Position numbers and translations under genes: made by a program. Shown piece by piece: positions 1 through 9,258 of a DNA stretch of 64,000 nt (position 1 is its first letter; every line of letters begins with the position of its first letter). Below the pieces are notes generated by a model, which had not been told where the DNA came from, ran no database searches, and worked only from the letters and a program-made list of their open reading frames with translations. This DNA is from Robbsia sp. KACC 23696 (lineage in GTDB: Bacteria > Pseudomonadota > Gammaproteobacteria > Burkholderiales > Burkholderiaceae), in the NCBI RefSeq assembly GCF_039852015.1, contig NZ_CP156626.1, positions 2,452,249 to 2,516,248 on the forward strand. The letters are read 5' to 3'.

Positions 1-1318
1 AATTACTCATCAAAAAGCGGCGACCGTGCTGCGATCCCGTCTGCGCGGCACGCCGCAGATACCGTCCCGGCGCGACCACGTCCAGCGCCGGCAAGGCCGG
101 GTCCGGCTGGCCGTCCCAGCAGTGCGGCGGAATCGGCATATCGTCACGCGTCAGCATCAGGTACAGCAGGCCAAGCTCGGTCGCCGACGCCGCGCCGAGC
201 GTATGACCGGTCAGCGGCTTCGTGCCGCTGACCGGCACGCCGGCCGGAAACACCCGCGCTATCATCGCCGCTTCCATTTCGTCGTTCTTTGGCGTCGCGG
301 TGGCGTGCAGATTGACATAGTCGATGGCCTCGGGAGCGATGCCGGCGTCGTCGAGCGCCATGCGCAATGCCAGCTCGCCGCCGACCCCGGCGGGGTCCGG
401 CGACGAGATGTGATGCGCATCGCTCGACTCGCCGACGCCGGCGAGGCAGACCCCGCCCGCGCCGCCGATGGCTGCCGCCTCAGCACTATCGCGCGCTCCG
501 CTCGCTGCGTCCGCTTCGTCCGCTTTGTCCGCTTTGTCCGTCGTCCCCGCTTCGCGCGACATCAGGAACAAGGCCGCGCCTTCGCCGATATTGATGCCGC
601 GACGGTTCACGCTCAAGGGATTGGTCGGCGTCAGACTGGTGGACGCCAGCGAAGCGAAACCCTGCAAGGTCAGCTCACACAGCGAGTCGACGCCGCCGGT
701 GATGACCGCGTCGCAGAGGCCGAGACGCAACAGCCGCCGTGCGGCCGCGATCGCCTTGCCACTGGAGGTACAGGCCGTGGAAAGCGTATAAGCCGGTCCG
801 CGCACGCCGAGCACGCGCGCCGCCAACGGACCGGCCGAGCCGATTTCCATCTGCCGGTAGTCGAAGCTCGCGGGCAGCGATCCCGAGGGCGACGGCGTCT
901 GGAACGCGATTTCAGCCGCCTCGATACCCGAGGTGCTGGTGCCCAGCACCACGCCGACACGCGCGGCGCCGAAACGGGTGATGGCATCGGCGATCGCGGG
1001 CAGGATCTGCAGCAGTGCCGCCAGCAGCATCCGGTTATGTCGGCAGTCGTAACGCGACAGGGCCGCCTGCCATTGCGCAAACACCGGACGTGCGCTGCCC
1101 GACGGCAGTCCCGCATGCAAGGCCTGCAAGGCGTCGTTCCACGACGGCAGCGTCGGCACGCGGCCCACATAGGCGGGCCCGGTCCGCGTCTGCATCAGGC
1201 CCATGCCGGGCGCCACGCCATTGCGCAGCGACGCCACGACCGCGTCCGCCCCGTCGCCCAACGCATTGGTCAGGCCAAGCGCGCGCAGATAGACCGGCGA
1301 CGAAAAAAATGCACTCAT
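1..1318 (-). CDS. beta-ketoacyl-ACP synthase, APE-type cluster (partial, 3' end beyond left edge)
   Basis: I translated this frame directly; it stays open from an ATG at 1318 to the left edge, so the C-terminus is missing. The protein is a condensing enzyme of the thiolase fold. The nucleophile lies in STACTSSGKA (Cys about 183), the two histidines in NLHATATPKND and KPLTGHTLGAAS, so the Cys-His-His triad is intact and the enzyme should elongate acyl-ACP chains. It is the last gene visible in the operon and starts 55 bases after the MMPL exporter stop, where APE clusters carry the ApeO-type ketosynthase. An acidic insert (DKADKADEADAA) encoded by 9-bp repeats sits between the Cys and His motifs. 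Family assignment is firm; the exact chain substrate is inferred from context. Confidence 0.9.
   Translation of the reverse strand, partial: MSAFFSSPVYLRALGLTNALGDGADAVVASLRNGVAPGMGLMQTRTGPAYVGRVPTLPSWNDALQALHAGLPSGSARPVFAQWQAALSRYDCRHNRMLLAALLQILPAIADAITRFGAARVGVVLGTSTSGIEAAEIAFQTPSPSGSLPASFDYRQMEIGSAGPLAARVLGVRGPAYTLSTACTSSGKAIAAARRLLRLGLCDAVITGGVDSLCELTLQGFASLASTSLTPTNPLSVNRRGINIGEGAALFLMSREAGTTDKADKADEADAASGARDSAEAAAIGGAGGVCLAGVGESSDAHHISSPDPAGVGGELALRMALDDAGIAPEAIDYVNLHATATPKNDEMEAAMIARVFPAGVPVSGTKPLTGHTLGAASATELGLLYLMLTRDDMPIPPHCWDGQPDPALPALDVVAPGRYLRRAAQTGSQHGRRFLMSN
509..544. repeat. 9-bp tandem repeat inside ketosynthase gene
   Basis: Units GTCCGCTTC, GTCCGCTTT, GTCCGCTTT and a decayed fourth unit run in tandem. 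On the coding (minus) strand they encode repeated Lys/Glu-Ala-Asp triplets in a surface insert of the ketosynthase. The period is a multiple of three, so copy-number change keeps the frame. Confidence 0.8.
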
Positions 1319-1373
1319 ACCTTACCCGTTCTGTGCACGACGATCGACGTGCGCGTTCTATCGCCCACGCCGT

Positions 1374-4040
1374 TCAGCCGTTTCGAAAAGCCCATTCCTC
1401 TCGCCCATTCGCCTCGTCTCGCTGTCCGGCAGGACGGCCCGGATCGAACGGCATGCCGAGCGGCGACAACAGCACCGCCACACCGATGCCGAGGGACAGC
1501 GTCAAGCCAAAGCCGCGCAACGCCGGCATCGCACTGCATGCCAGCAGGCCGAACGACAGAAAGGTGGTGGCGGCCGACAGCAGCACACCCACCCACACGG
1601 CGCCCAAGGCACTGTCGGCATCCTCGGACGCCACGCTGCCCTGGCTGCCGTCGCGTGCGATGCGCAAGCAACCCTCACGGAGAAACACCGCGTAATTGAC
1701 ACCGACCCCCAAAACCAGCATCAGCGCCAGGATGTTGAACAGGGTCAAGGCTTGATGCAGATAACCGAAGGCGCCGAGCACGACCGCCACCGACAGCGCG
1801 GTCGGCAACATGACCCGCACGGCGCCTCGCAACCGATAGCGGCATGATAGCAAGCCGAGGATCAGCGCCGACACACCCAGCAACCAGAACGCGCCGCGAA
1901 CCCGATAGGCGCCGAACAAGTCCGACACGCTACGCGCCTTATCGACGAAGACGATGCGCGCCTCCGCGCTACTCGCTTGCTCGGCCAACGCCCGCAACGC
2001 CGCCACCTTGCTGTCATCGACACCCTGCAGCGGCATCACGGCGGCCTGCACCGGCGGCGCGGCGGCGGTGCCCGACGTTCCCGCAGCGCCGTTCAACGTG
2101 CCCAGCCAGAGATGCGCATACGGCTGCGACCACGAGGCCGCGAGCCAATCCGCGACATGCACGGTGTCGCCCTCGTGTCGATGCGCGTCGAACCAACGGT
2201 CGATCACGTCGTCGCGTAACCCGGCATCGACGAGGATCCGGCGCAATGCCTCAGGGTCCGCGAACACGACGCGATTCACCAACGCCGCGTCGGCCTGCTG
2301 TCGCGCCGTCGACGGCACGAACGACGTCACGCTCTGCCAGGCCGGCAGCAGGGGCGATGCACGCAGGCGCGCATCGATCCGCGCCAGCCCCTGCAGCACG
2401 GCCTCGTCGTCGCGACCGCGGACCAAAAAGAATTGCGTGCTCTCGTCGCTGCCCAAGGCACGGCGGATGCGATTCTCCTGTGCCAACAGCGTCGGATCGC
2501 GCTTCACCAACAGATGGATGTCGTCGTCGCTGTGCAGCAGGCGCCATCCGGGCGCCGCCAGCAGCGCCACTATCACGGCGACGGGCCAGACCCGACGCGC
2601 CTGCAACAGACGATAGGCCAGGGCGAGTCCGCGACCGGCTCGCGCGAAGAAGACGGTACGCGACGCCGCCGTCCGCGCCTTCAGTCGAGGCAGCAAGGTC
2701 GGCAGCAGCGTCAGGACGCTGAGGAAGGCCGTCGCGATGCCGACGAATGCGAAGCAGGCAATCTGTCGCAACGCCGGAAACGGCACTGCCGCCAGCACCG
2801 CATAACCGAGCAAGCTGGTCGCCAGCGCCACCGTCAACGCTGGACGCACCACACGCGATGCCCTCCGCGCCGACGACGTCGCGCGGATCGCCACCCCCTG
2901 TTCGAGATAGGCGACAAAGTACTGGATCGCGTAATCGACCGCTTCCCCGATGAGGCTTGCACCAAACACCAGCGTCAGCAAATGGATCTGTCCGAATACG
3001 GCGAGCGTGATATCGAAGGCGAACAGCACGCCCAGCGCCGTCGACAGAAAGCCCAGCAGCAGCAGCCGTGCCGAGCGAAACACCCACACCATCAGGACCG
3101 CGATGCCGGCCAGCGAGGCCAGCCCGATCACATGCACTTCGTGTTGTGCCGAGGCCCGCGCCGACGCCGCGTAAAAGACCGCGCCGAATCGCGTCAGCGT
3201 CAGACCGGGTGCCGCCGTGTGTCGCATCGCGGCGTCGCCGGACCCGACCGCATCGAGCACCGCCTGCTGCGTCTGTGTCGCATAGGGCGATCCGGCCAGC
3301 GTCGCCAGCACGAGCACGCCGATCCGGTGGTGCCCGGTGCTGGCCCGCTGCCCATCGGCAGCGATATGCGCCACGAGATAGCCCTGATCGAACTGCAGCC
3401 GCGTCTGCGCAAGCGGCAGATCGGACAGCCAATGCGACAACCATCCGAATGGATCGTCGGCCAGCGATGCCTGGAGCGGGCCGCCGCCCGCCGCTGCATC
3501 GGGCGCATACAGCCGCGCGTCGAGCCATTGGCGAAGCGCCGCGTCCCGCGCGCTTGGCGCGGCCCCCACGAGCGCTTGCAAGGCGGCGCGATCGTCCGGC
3601 GTCAACAGGCCGAAGCGAAACGGCAAATAGGTCGAACCGATGCGCGACAGATCGAACGCCGGCAATTTGGCGATCACGCTGGTGAACAGCAGTGCGCGCG
3701 TATCGGCGCTAGCCTTCGCCAGGGTATCGGCGAACGTCTGCGCGGCGGCGCGCGCCTGCGCCGGGTCGTCGGCTTCGACGAGGAAGACGATCCGCTGGCC
3801 GACCGCATCGGTCAGCCGATCCACCGCCTGATCGGCAACCGGGTCGGCCGCACTGCGCGGCAGCAAGGCCAGCAGATCGGTCTGCAGCGGCGCCGGCTGC
3901 GGCACGCCCCACATGCGCCAGCCGGCAAAGCCCAGGGCGCAGGCGGCCAGGACGATCCACGCCAGCCATACCCGCCAGGGGCGTCCACCGCGGTCCTGGT
4001 GCTGGTCCGTGCCGGCGCCGGCCGCTTCGCGTTGCGTCAT
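1374..4040 (-). CDS. MMPL/RND-family lipid exporter of the APE-type cluster
   Basis: An 888-aa inner-membrane protein with the internal duplication of the RND/MMPL superfamily. An N-terminal membrane segment near residues 25-45 is followed by a large periplasmic domain and a block of hydrophobic helices, then a second copy of the same plan. The helix-4 motifs GEAVDYAIQY (about residue 365) and GVGVNYAVFL (about 783) mark the two halves; the first keeps the acidic residue expected for proton coupling, the second has Asn instead. It overlaps the LolA-like gene by 4 bases and precedes the ketosynthase. Family knowledge and position suggest it moves the finished polyene lipid out of the inner membrane (ApeM-like role); the cargo is inferred. 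Confidence 0.88.
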   Translation of the reverse strand: MTQREAAGAGTDQHQDRGGRPWRVWLAWIVLAACALGFAGWRMWGVPQPAPLQTDLLALLPRSAADPVADQAVDRLTDAVGQRIVFLVEADDPAQARAAAQTFADTLAKASADTRALLFTSVIAKLPAFDLSRIGSTYLPFRFGLLTPDDRAALQALVGAAPSARDAALRQWLDARLYAPDAAAGGGPLQASLADDPFGWLSHWLSDLPLAQTRLQFDQGYLVAHIAADGQRASTGHHRIGVLVLATLAGSPYATQTQQAVLDAVGSGDAAMRHTAAPGLTLTRFGAVFYAASARASAQHEVHVIGLASLAGIAVLMVWVFRSARLLLLGFLSTALGVLFAFDITLAVFGQIHLLTLVFGASLIGEAVDYAIQYFVAYLEQGVAIRATSSARRASRVVRPALTVALATSLLGYAVLAAVPFPALRQIACFAFVGIATAFLSVLTLLPTLLPRLKARTAASRTVFFARAGRGLALAYRLLQARRVWPVAVIVALLAAPGWRLLHSDDDIHLLVKRDPTLLAQENRIRRALGSDESTQFFLVRGRDDEAVLQGLARIDARLRASPLLPAWQSVTSFVPSTARQQADAALVNRVVFADPEALRRILVDAGLRDDVIDRWFDAHRHEGDTVHVADWLAASWSQPYAHLWLGTLNGAAGTSGTAAAPPVQAAVMPLQGVDDSKVAALRALAEQASSAEARIVFVDKARSVSDLFGAYRVRGAFWLLGVSALILGLLSCRYRLRGAVRVMLPTALSVAVVLGAFGYLHQALTLFNILALMLVLGVGVNYAVFLREGCLRIARDGSQGSVASEDADSALGAVWVGVLLSAATTFLSFGLLACSAMPALRGFGLTLSLGIGVAVLLSPLGMPFDPGRPAGQRDEANGREEWAFRNG

Positions 4041-4882
4041 TTCGCGGACAACCAGGCACGCTCGCGTTCAGGCAAGGCGGGCAAGGCATGCGCGTCGTCG
4101 AAGGTCCATTGCAACGTATCGCCATTCGCCTGCACGATGTCGAGCGAGGTGACGAAGTCACTGCCCTCCAGATCGATCTGACGCACGGCCGTCGCAATTT
4201 GCGGCTGATTCGGTGTCAGCCGCAGTCGCCATCGTGCGACGGTACCTTGCGCACTGACATCGAACTGACTGTACAGCGCGGACAGATCGCCTCCGAGCAT
4301 GGACCGCATCATCCCCGAAACCTGCGCGGCCGCGGCCGGCGGCGCCTTGGCAGGCATGCCGTTCGCGGGCGGCGACGCCGGCACGCTGTCGGACGCCCCC
4401 GCCTGCCCAACGCGCCCCGCGGTGACGACATTGCGCGTGTCGGCCCCGGCAGCCGGGGCGGCGTCGGCGACCTGACGCACGCCGTGATCGGTGATCGCAT
4501 AAACGGCCTGAACCGGTCGACTCACGGTCCACACGACGCCGCTGTCACGCGCGAACAGCAAGGTCCCGGCGCTGATCAAGGGGCGCCGCAGCGCGGCACG
4601 CGTCTGCGTCTGCGTGTAGCGAGACTGTACGACCGGATGCCGGCCCAATTGCGCGGCGATACGTTGCACCAGCGCGGCGTCCCCCTGCTGTGCCGACGCC
4701 GGCGCCGCGCGCGGCGTGGACGCCGACGGCGCGGCGATGGCAGCGCTAGCGGCATACGGCTTCGATGTCCCCGCTGCTTGCGCCATCGCGGATACCGATA
4801 CCGAGCAGGTCGCCACGAGGAGCGACACCGTCATGCCGATGCGTCGCATCGGCGCGGTCATGCGTGTCGGATGGCGCATCAC
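4037..4882 (-). CDS. LolA-like periplasmic lipid carrier (APE-type cluster)
   Basis: A 281-aa secreted protein. A basic start and hydrophobic stretch (about residues 12-30, ending SAMAQA) form a signal peptide; an inner ATG at residue 12 (MRRIGMTV) could be the real start. The mature part reads like the LolA beta-sheet fold that carries acyl lipids (for example VQSRYTQTQTRAALRRPL, then DLEGSDFVTSLDI near the C-terminus). A Pro/Ala/Gly-rich insert lies in the middle. It overlaps the exporter by 4 bases and the thioesterase by 4 bases, indicating translational coupling. The likely job is transfer of the lipid from the exporter to the outer membrane. Sequence similarity to LolA is weak, so context carries part of the call. 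Confidence 0.75.
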   Translation of the reverse strand: MMRHPTRMTAPMRRIGMTVSLLVATCSVSVSAMAQAAGTSKPYAASAAIAAPSASTPRAAPASAQQGDAALVQRIAAQLGRHPVVQSRYTQTQTRAALRRPLISAGTLLFARDSGVVWTVSRPVQAVYAITDHGVRQVADAAPAAGADTRNVVTAGRVGQAGASDSVPASPPANGMPAKAPPAAAAQVSGMMRSMLGGDLSALYSQFDVSAQGTVARWRLRLTPNQPQIATAVRQIDLEGSDFVTSLDIVQANGDTLQWTFDDAHALPALPERERAWLSAK

Positions 4883-5328
4883 GCGGCTCCCCGCACGCGC
4901 GCCAGCTTCTCGCCGACGATCGGCGGCGAGACGAATTGCAAGGACTGTGTTGCGGCCTCGACGGCGACCTGCACCGTCTGCCCTTTCGTCAGCCGTTTGC
5001 CGCTCGCCTCGTCGCGAATTTCATAGACGATTCGCAGGCGATTTTCGAACTCGAGCAAATCCGCCCGCACAACGATCCGTTGGCCATAGATGGCCGGTTT
5101 GACATAGCGCAGGCGCAGATCGACGACCGGCCAGAGATAGCCGGACGCCTGCATCTGCGGATAGTCGTAGTCGAACCGGCGCAGCAAGGCCGCGCGCGCC
5201 AGTTCCAGATACTTCACATAGTGACCATGCCAGCAGACGCACATGGCATCGACATCATGGAAGGGAACCTCGAGGGTCGTGCTGGCACTCAGCAGGACGC
5301 CTCCATCGGCTTTGTCATCGACGGCCAT
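4879..5328 (-). CDS. 4HBT hotdog thioesterase (APE-type cluster)
   Basis: A single hotdog-domain acyl thioesterase of 149 residues. The 4-hydroxybenzoyl-CoA thioesterase signature is clear near the N-terminus: PFHDVDAMCVCWHGHYVKYL, including the Asp that activates water and the HG(H/N)Y segment. The open frame extends further upstream, but ATG at 5328 is preferred because it gives the usual family length, has a GGAG sequence upstream and limits overlap with the preceding gene to 14 bases. In APE-type clusters this enzyme is thought to release or edit the polyene chain from the carrier protein. Confidence 0.85.
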   Translation of the reverse strand: MAVDDKADGGVLLSASTTLEVPFHDVDAMCVCWHGHYVKYLELARAALLRRFDYDYPQMQASGYLWPVVDLRLRYVKPAIYGQRIVVRADLLEFENRLRIVYEIRDEASGKRLTKGQTVQVAVEAATQSLQFVSPPIVGEKLARVRGAA

Positions 5329-7159
5329 CGGAGGGAGTGTCTCCAAGTGATCGGGCGCCGGCCCAGAAATCGTAGAAATTGAACCACTGGTCGGGCGTGG
5401 CCCGGCAGTAGCTTGCCAGACGGTCCGCAAAGCGCCCCGCCCACTCGGCGATATGGGCCTGTCGGTCGCGACGCGGCAAGACGATGCGCTCGGCGAACGC
5501 TTCGAAGAACAGATGGTAACGCCCCTGCTGCTTGACGCTGAAAAACAGAAAGACCGGGCAGGACAGCGCGTGCGCGAGGACCCACGGCCCCTGTGCGAAC
5601 GGCGCGGGCACCCCGAGGAACGGCACCTGTACGGTCCGGCCGCCCTCGCGCGCCGGCACGCGATCGCCGACGATCACCAGCCACTCGCCGGCATCGATGC
5701 GCTGCTGCATCATGATGGCCGTCTGCGGCCCGAAGTCGTCCACCTGCACCAGATGCGCGGCAAAATCGGGATGCGCTTTTTCCAGCATCGCGTTGAACCG
5801 CTTCGCGTGCTCGGTGTAGACGATGGCCGTGACGCGGACCGGTCGGCCGAGGCCTGCGGCGCGACCGCCATGCGCCCCCAGCGCGCGAGCCATCTCCAAA
5901 TTGCCCAGGTGCGCACCGACGATCAAGGCACCGCGACCGCTGCGCACCAAGGCATCGAAGTCGGTCGTATCGCGGAACGTGATCTCGGCCCGCGGCATCC
6001 TCCCCGACCAGGCCAGCACCTTGTCGAGCCCGGACTCGGCGAATGCGAACATCTGCCGGTACGCACTGCGCCAACCGGGCGCCGGCGACGTGCCGCCACT
6101 ATGGCGCGCCAGCCGCGTGAAGTAATCGAACGAGGCCCGACGTGCCGCGCCGCCGGTCAACAGAAAATACGCCACCACCGGATGCAACCACCATCGCGTC
6201 ACGCGCGGACCCAGCACGCGCTGGCTCAATCCGAGCAAGGCCAGCCCAAGGCCGCTGCCACGCTCGCGCATGCGCCACCATCCGAGTTGCGTCTGGGGCT
6301 GTATCTGGGTCTGCGTTGTCGCATCCGACGACGATGCGACGTCGGCCGTACGTCGCGGCATCAGCTTGTGCGCGAGCAGCATCGGCAAACGCAACACCAT
6401 GCCGCAGACCAGCCGCGTATGACTGCGGCTGATACGAACGTTGTCCCAGAGCATATCGAAGTGCGACAAACCCGCTTCCGCATAGACAACGCGCGTCGGT
6501 ACGGTAACGAAGGCGAGTCGTCGCCAATAGAGGCGTACGAGAATCTCGATATCGAAGTCCATCCGCGTGGGCAATCGCACCGTATCGATCAAGGCGCAAG
6601 CCGCCGCGAGCGGATAAATCCGATAGCCGCACATCGCATCCCGGATCGTCAGCGACAAGGTCTCGATCCACACCCAGACATTGGTCAGCAGGCGACCGTA
6701 CAGGCGCGCGCGCGGCACCGTTTCGTCGTAGATCGGACGACCGACGATCATCGCGGCCGGCGCCGCCCGCGCGGCCGTGACGAAGCGCGGCACGTCGCCC
6801 GCGTCGTGCTGCCCGTCGGCGTCGATTTGCAGCGCATGCGAATAGCCGGCATCGCGCGCCGCGCGTAATCCGGCCATGACCGCCGCGCCTTTTCCGCCGT
6901 TCTGCGGCAGATGCAGCAAGGTTAGCGGACGCGGTATCGACGATGACGCCGACTCAGAGGCCGACGCAGCGGGCGAGGCAGAGGCACGCCCATTCATCGC
7001 GGCGGCGAGCGCTTCCAATACCGCACGCGTGGCCGCATCGCTGCCGTCGTTGACGATCAGGATCGGCAATCCATGGACGGCCAGGCGACTGACCGTGTGG
7101 CCGATCTGATCCTTATGGTTATAGATCGGAATGACAATGCAGGGATTAAACGTGCTCAT
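5315..7159 (-). CDS. glycosyltransferase family 2 / LpxL-like acyltransferase fusion
   Basis: A 614-aa bifunctional protein. The first ~230 residues are a GT2 glycosyltransferase: an N-terminal nucleotide-binding strand with VNDGSD, and the metal-binding DADGQHD near residue 111. The second half is a lysophospholipid/LpxL-type acyltransferase with the catalytic HX4E motif in HLGNLE at about residue 418 and a later EGGRTVQVPFLG segment. A Ser/Ala-rich stretch sits between strands of the GT domain. GT-AT fusions of this type are typical of APE clusters (ApeJ-like) and are expected to build the lipid anchor. It shares one base with the upstream AMP-ligase gene. Domain calls are firm; the sugar and acyl donors are unknown. 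Confidence 0.88.
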   Translation of the reverse strand: MSTFNPCIVIPIYNHKDQIGHTVSRLAVHGLPILIVNDGSDAATRAVLEALAAAMNGRASASPAASASESASSSIPRPLTLLHLPQNGGKGAAVMAGLRAARDAGYSHALQIDADGQHDAGDVPRFVTAARAAPAAMIVGRPIYDETVPRARLYGRLLTNVWVWIETLSLTIRDAMCGYRIYPLAAACALIDTVRLPTRMDFDIEILVRLYWRRLAFVTVPTRVVYAEAGLSHFDMLWDNVRISRSHTRLVCGMVLRLPMLLAHKLMPRRTADVASSSDATTQTQIQPQTQLGWWRMRERGSGLGLALLGLSQRVLGPRVTRWWLHPVVAYFLLTGGAARRASFDYFTRLARHSGGTSPAPGWRSAYRQMFAFAESGLDKVLAWSGRMPRAEITFRDTTDFDALVRSGRGALIVGAHLGNLEMARALGAHGGRAAGLGRPVRVTAIVYTEHAKRFNAMLEKAHPDFAAHLVQVDDFGPQTAIMMQQRIDAGEWLVIVGDRVPAREGGRTVQVPFLGVPAPFAQGPWVLAHALSCPVFLFFSVKQQGRYHLFFEAFAERIVLPRRDRQAHIAEWAGRFADRLASYCRATPDQWFNFYDFWAGARSLGDTPSDGRR

Positions 7160-9258
7160 CAGCCTGCCGCCTCCGGCCGCGCCTGCGCCTGCGCCGACAC
7201 GCCGGCATCACCGGTTACGATGCCGGCGTGCTCGGTCCGTTTTTCCATCCCATAGCACAGCAGCCCGGTGGCGCAGGACCGACCATTCGCTTCGTAGACG
7301 AACGCCACGCGATGTCGCGCGACATCGTCCGTCAAGGTCAGCGTCAACGTCGCGCCCGGCATGATCGGCGTCGTGAACTTCAATTGCTCGACGGACCGCA
7401 TTCTCGCAAGCGCCACAACATGACGTTGCGCGAACTGCACGGCCCAATGCAGTTGCGCGACGCCGGGCAGAATCGGCTGCATCGGAAAATGTCCTTCGAA
7501 TTGAATCAACGATGCCGCGATCCGCATCGTATAGCGCCATCGCCGCGGGGCATCCGGTCTATCGACAGCCACCGCGTGCGCGTAGGACAAGACCTCCGGC
7601 ATCGCCGACGTGGTCGCGAACGCGGCCCGCAGTGCTATCGCCGGCAATTTGCCGCGCTGATCGAACGGGAGCGCCGCCACGAAACGCCAATAGTGCGGCA
7701 CCGCCGCCGGATCGACGTGCGCGGCCAGAAACAGACGCAGTATGCGTATCACAGCCGCCCGCCCCTGCTCGAACAGCACGCCACTTCCCACCTCGCGCAA
7801 GACGATCAGGATGCCGATGCGTTCGCGCCGGTGCGGCGTATCGGCGGACGATCTCATCAATGTCACCGCCGCGGCTTGGTCGACCATCGGGTGCGACCCC
7901 AAGGCCATCTCGATTTCCGGCAAGGACACGCGTTTGCCCGATACCTTTGCGATACGATCGACGCGGCCGCCCAGCAGGAACGGGGTCGTGCCGGAAGCAA
8001 CGCTCCCGCCGGCGGCATCGGCATCGACATCGGCATCGGCATCGCCGAAGGTGACGGCATCGGCCGTCACGTAGCCGTCGCGCGCGAGCGCGCTGTCATC
8101 GCCCGCGCGGAGGTGCGGCGATCGCACCGCCAGCGTGCCGTCCTCGGTGCGCCAGACGATCTGCCCGGGCAGCGGCAGCCATCGATCTCCGGACGCATCC
8201 GCGCGCTGCTGTCGCGTCGCGATCGCGCCGGTTTCGGTACTGCCATACACCTCGACAGGTGCCGCGCCGAATACCCTCAGATACGCATGCGCCGTCTCGC
8301 GCGACAAAGCCGCGCCGGCGGACAGGAAGGCATAGGCGTCGGCCCGTTCCAGCGGCGCGTCGAAACCCGACAGCCCCGGCCATCGCGCCAATTGCGGCGG
8401 CGTCGACACGATGACGCGCCGAACCGCTTTCGCGATCGACGCATCCGACGCATCCGATGCATCCGACGCATCCGCCCTGCCGTCGCGCAGGCGCGTTTGC
8501 ACCGGCATGCCGGCATGACACCAATCGCCCGGTCCGGTGCAACGCATGCGATCGAAAACGCCCCCCGCGGCCAGCGGCCAGAGCAGGAAAAACGTCATCC
8601 CATAAATATGATGATGCGGGACGCTGGCTTGGAAAACTGCCTGATCGAATCGGTCGCCCCACTGCACCGCATAGCTTTGCACCTCGGCATCCAGCTGTGC
8701 GAGCGTCTTGTGCACCGGCTTGGGTGCGCCGGTACTGCCTGACGTGAACAACGTCAAACGGGCCTGCGGATCGATGAGGCAATTGGCGAAGACGGTGTCG
8801 CGATGCGGATCGCGCCGCGCGGTAAGCCCGGCGTACTTCTCGGCCGTCAACGTCAGATCGTACGCATCCGCCGCCGCGAGGGCATCCCAATAAGCCGGCG
8901 CATCGTGTGCGGGCAGCACCGGCATGCAGCCGGCCGCCAGCGTGCCGAACAAGGCGCACAAAAAATCGAAGGGATCGTCCAGATAGATCAGGACCCGCGC
9001 CGCCGCGGCACCGCTGACGCGTGCATCGTCGGTGCGATCGCACCGTGTCGGATGGCCCAGGATCCAATCGTGCACCTGCCGCCCCGCGATGGCGAAATCG
9101 CCCCGCGTCAACAGCGGCGCCCCGTGCCCACGCGCTCGGTCCAGACAAAGTGGCGTATCGGGCGCAAACGTCGGGTACGCCGACGGCGACGAGGCCGGAG
9201 GCATGCCCGCGTCGGGCCTCCAGCAATAGACGCGATGCAGCGGCTGCAAGCGGCTCAT
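7159..9258 (-). CDS. AMP-dependent acyl ligase fused to ApeI/FabA-like dehydratase
   Basis: A 699-aa fusion. Residues ~1-560 are an adenylate-forming ligase: the P-loop-like TSGSTGAPKP near 173 and YGSTETGAI near 338. The C-terminal ~120 residues are a hotdog dehydratase with GHFPMQPILPGVAQL near 589, the FabA/FabZ-like active-site strand with its His. In the described APE systems starter activation (ApeH-like) and dehydration (ApeI-like) belong to these two families; here one polypeptide holds both. Two low-complexity inserts are present, one (DASDASDASDAS) made by 9-bp repeats. It overlaps the COG4648-type gene by 4 bases. The likely role is loading an aromatic or acyl starter on the ACP and dehydrating 3-hydroxyacyl-ACP. 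Confidence 0.85.
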   Translation of the reverse strand: MSRLQPLHRVYCWRPDAGMPPASSPSAYPTFAPDTPLCLDRARGHGAPLLTRGDFAIAGRQVHDWILGHPTRCDRTDDARVSGAAAARVLIYLDDPFDFLCALFGTLAAGCMPVLPAHDAPAYWDALAAADAYDLTLTAEKYAGLTARRDPHRDTVFANCLIDPQARLTLFTSGSTGAPKPVHKTLAQLDAEVQSYAVQWGDRFDQAVFQASVPHHHIYGMTFFLLWPLAAGGVFDRMRCTGPGDWCHAGMPVQTRLRDGRADASDASDASDASIAKAVRRVIVSTPPQLARWPGLSGFDAPLERADAYAFLSAGAALSRETAHAYLRVFGAAPVEVYGSTETGAIATRQQRADASGDRWLPLPGQIVWRTEDGTLAVRSPHLRAGDDSALARDGYVTADAVTFGDADADVDADAAGGSVASGTTPFLLGGRVDRIAKVSGKRVSLPEIEMALGSHPMVDQAAAVTLMRSSADTPHRRERIGILIVLREVGSGVLFEQGRAAVIRILRLFLAAHVDPAAVPHYWRFVAALPFDQRGKLPAIALRAAFATTSAMPEVLSYAHAVAVDRPDAPRRWRYTMRIAASLIQFEGHFPMQPILPGVAQLHWAVQFAQRHVVALARMRSVEQLKFTTPIMPGATLTLTLTDDVARHRVAFVYEANGRSCATGLLCYGMEKRTEHAGIVTGDAGVSAQAQARPEAAG
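8441..8476. repeat. 9-bp tandem repeat inside AMP-ligase gene
   Basis: Four units of GCATCCGAC (one GCATCCGAT, last GCATCCGCC) run head to tail. On the minus strand they encode Asp-Ala-Ser repeats in a loop of the ligase domain. Being in-frame triplet multiples, they could change copy number without breaking the protein. Confidence 0.85.

Noticed and set aside
26-1699. 557-codon + strand frame across the left end
   Set aside because: Arg-rich nonsense-like translation; the minus strand encodes a ketosynthase with an intact Cys-His-His triad and the MMPL C-terminus.
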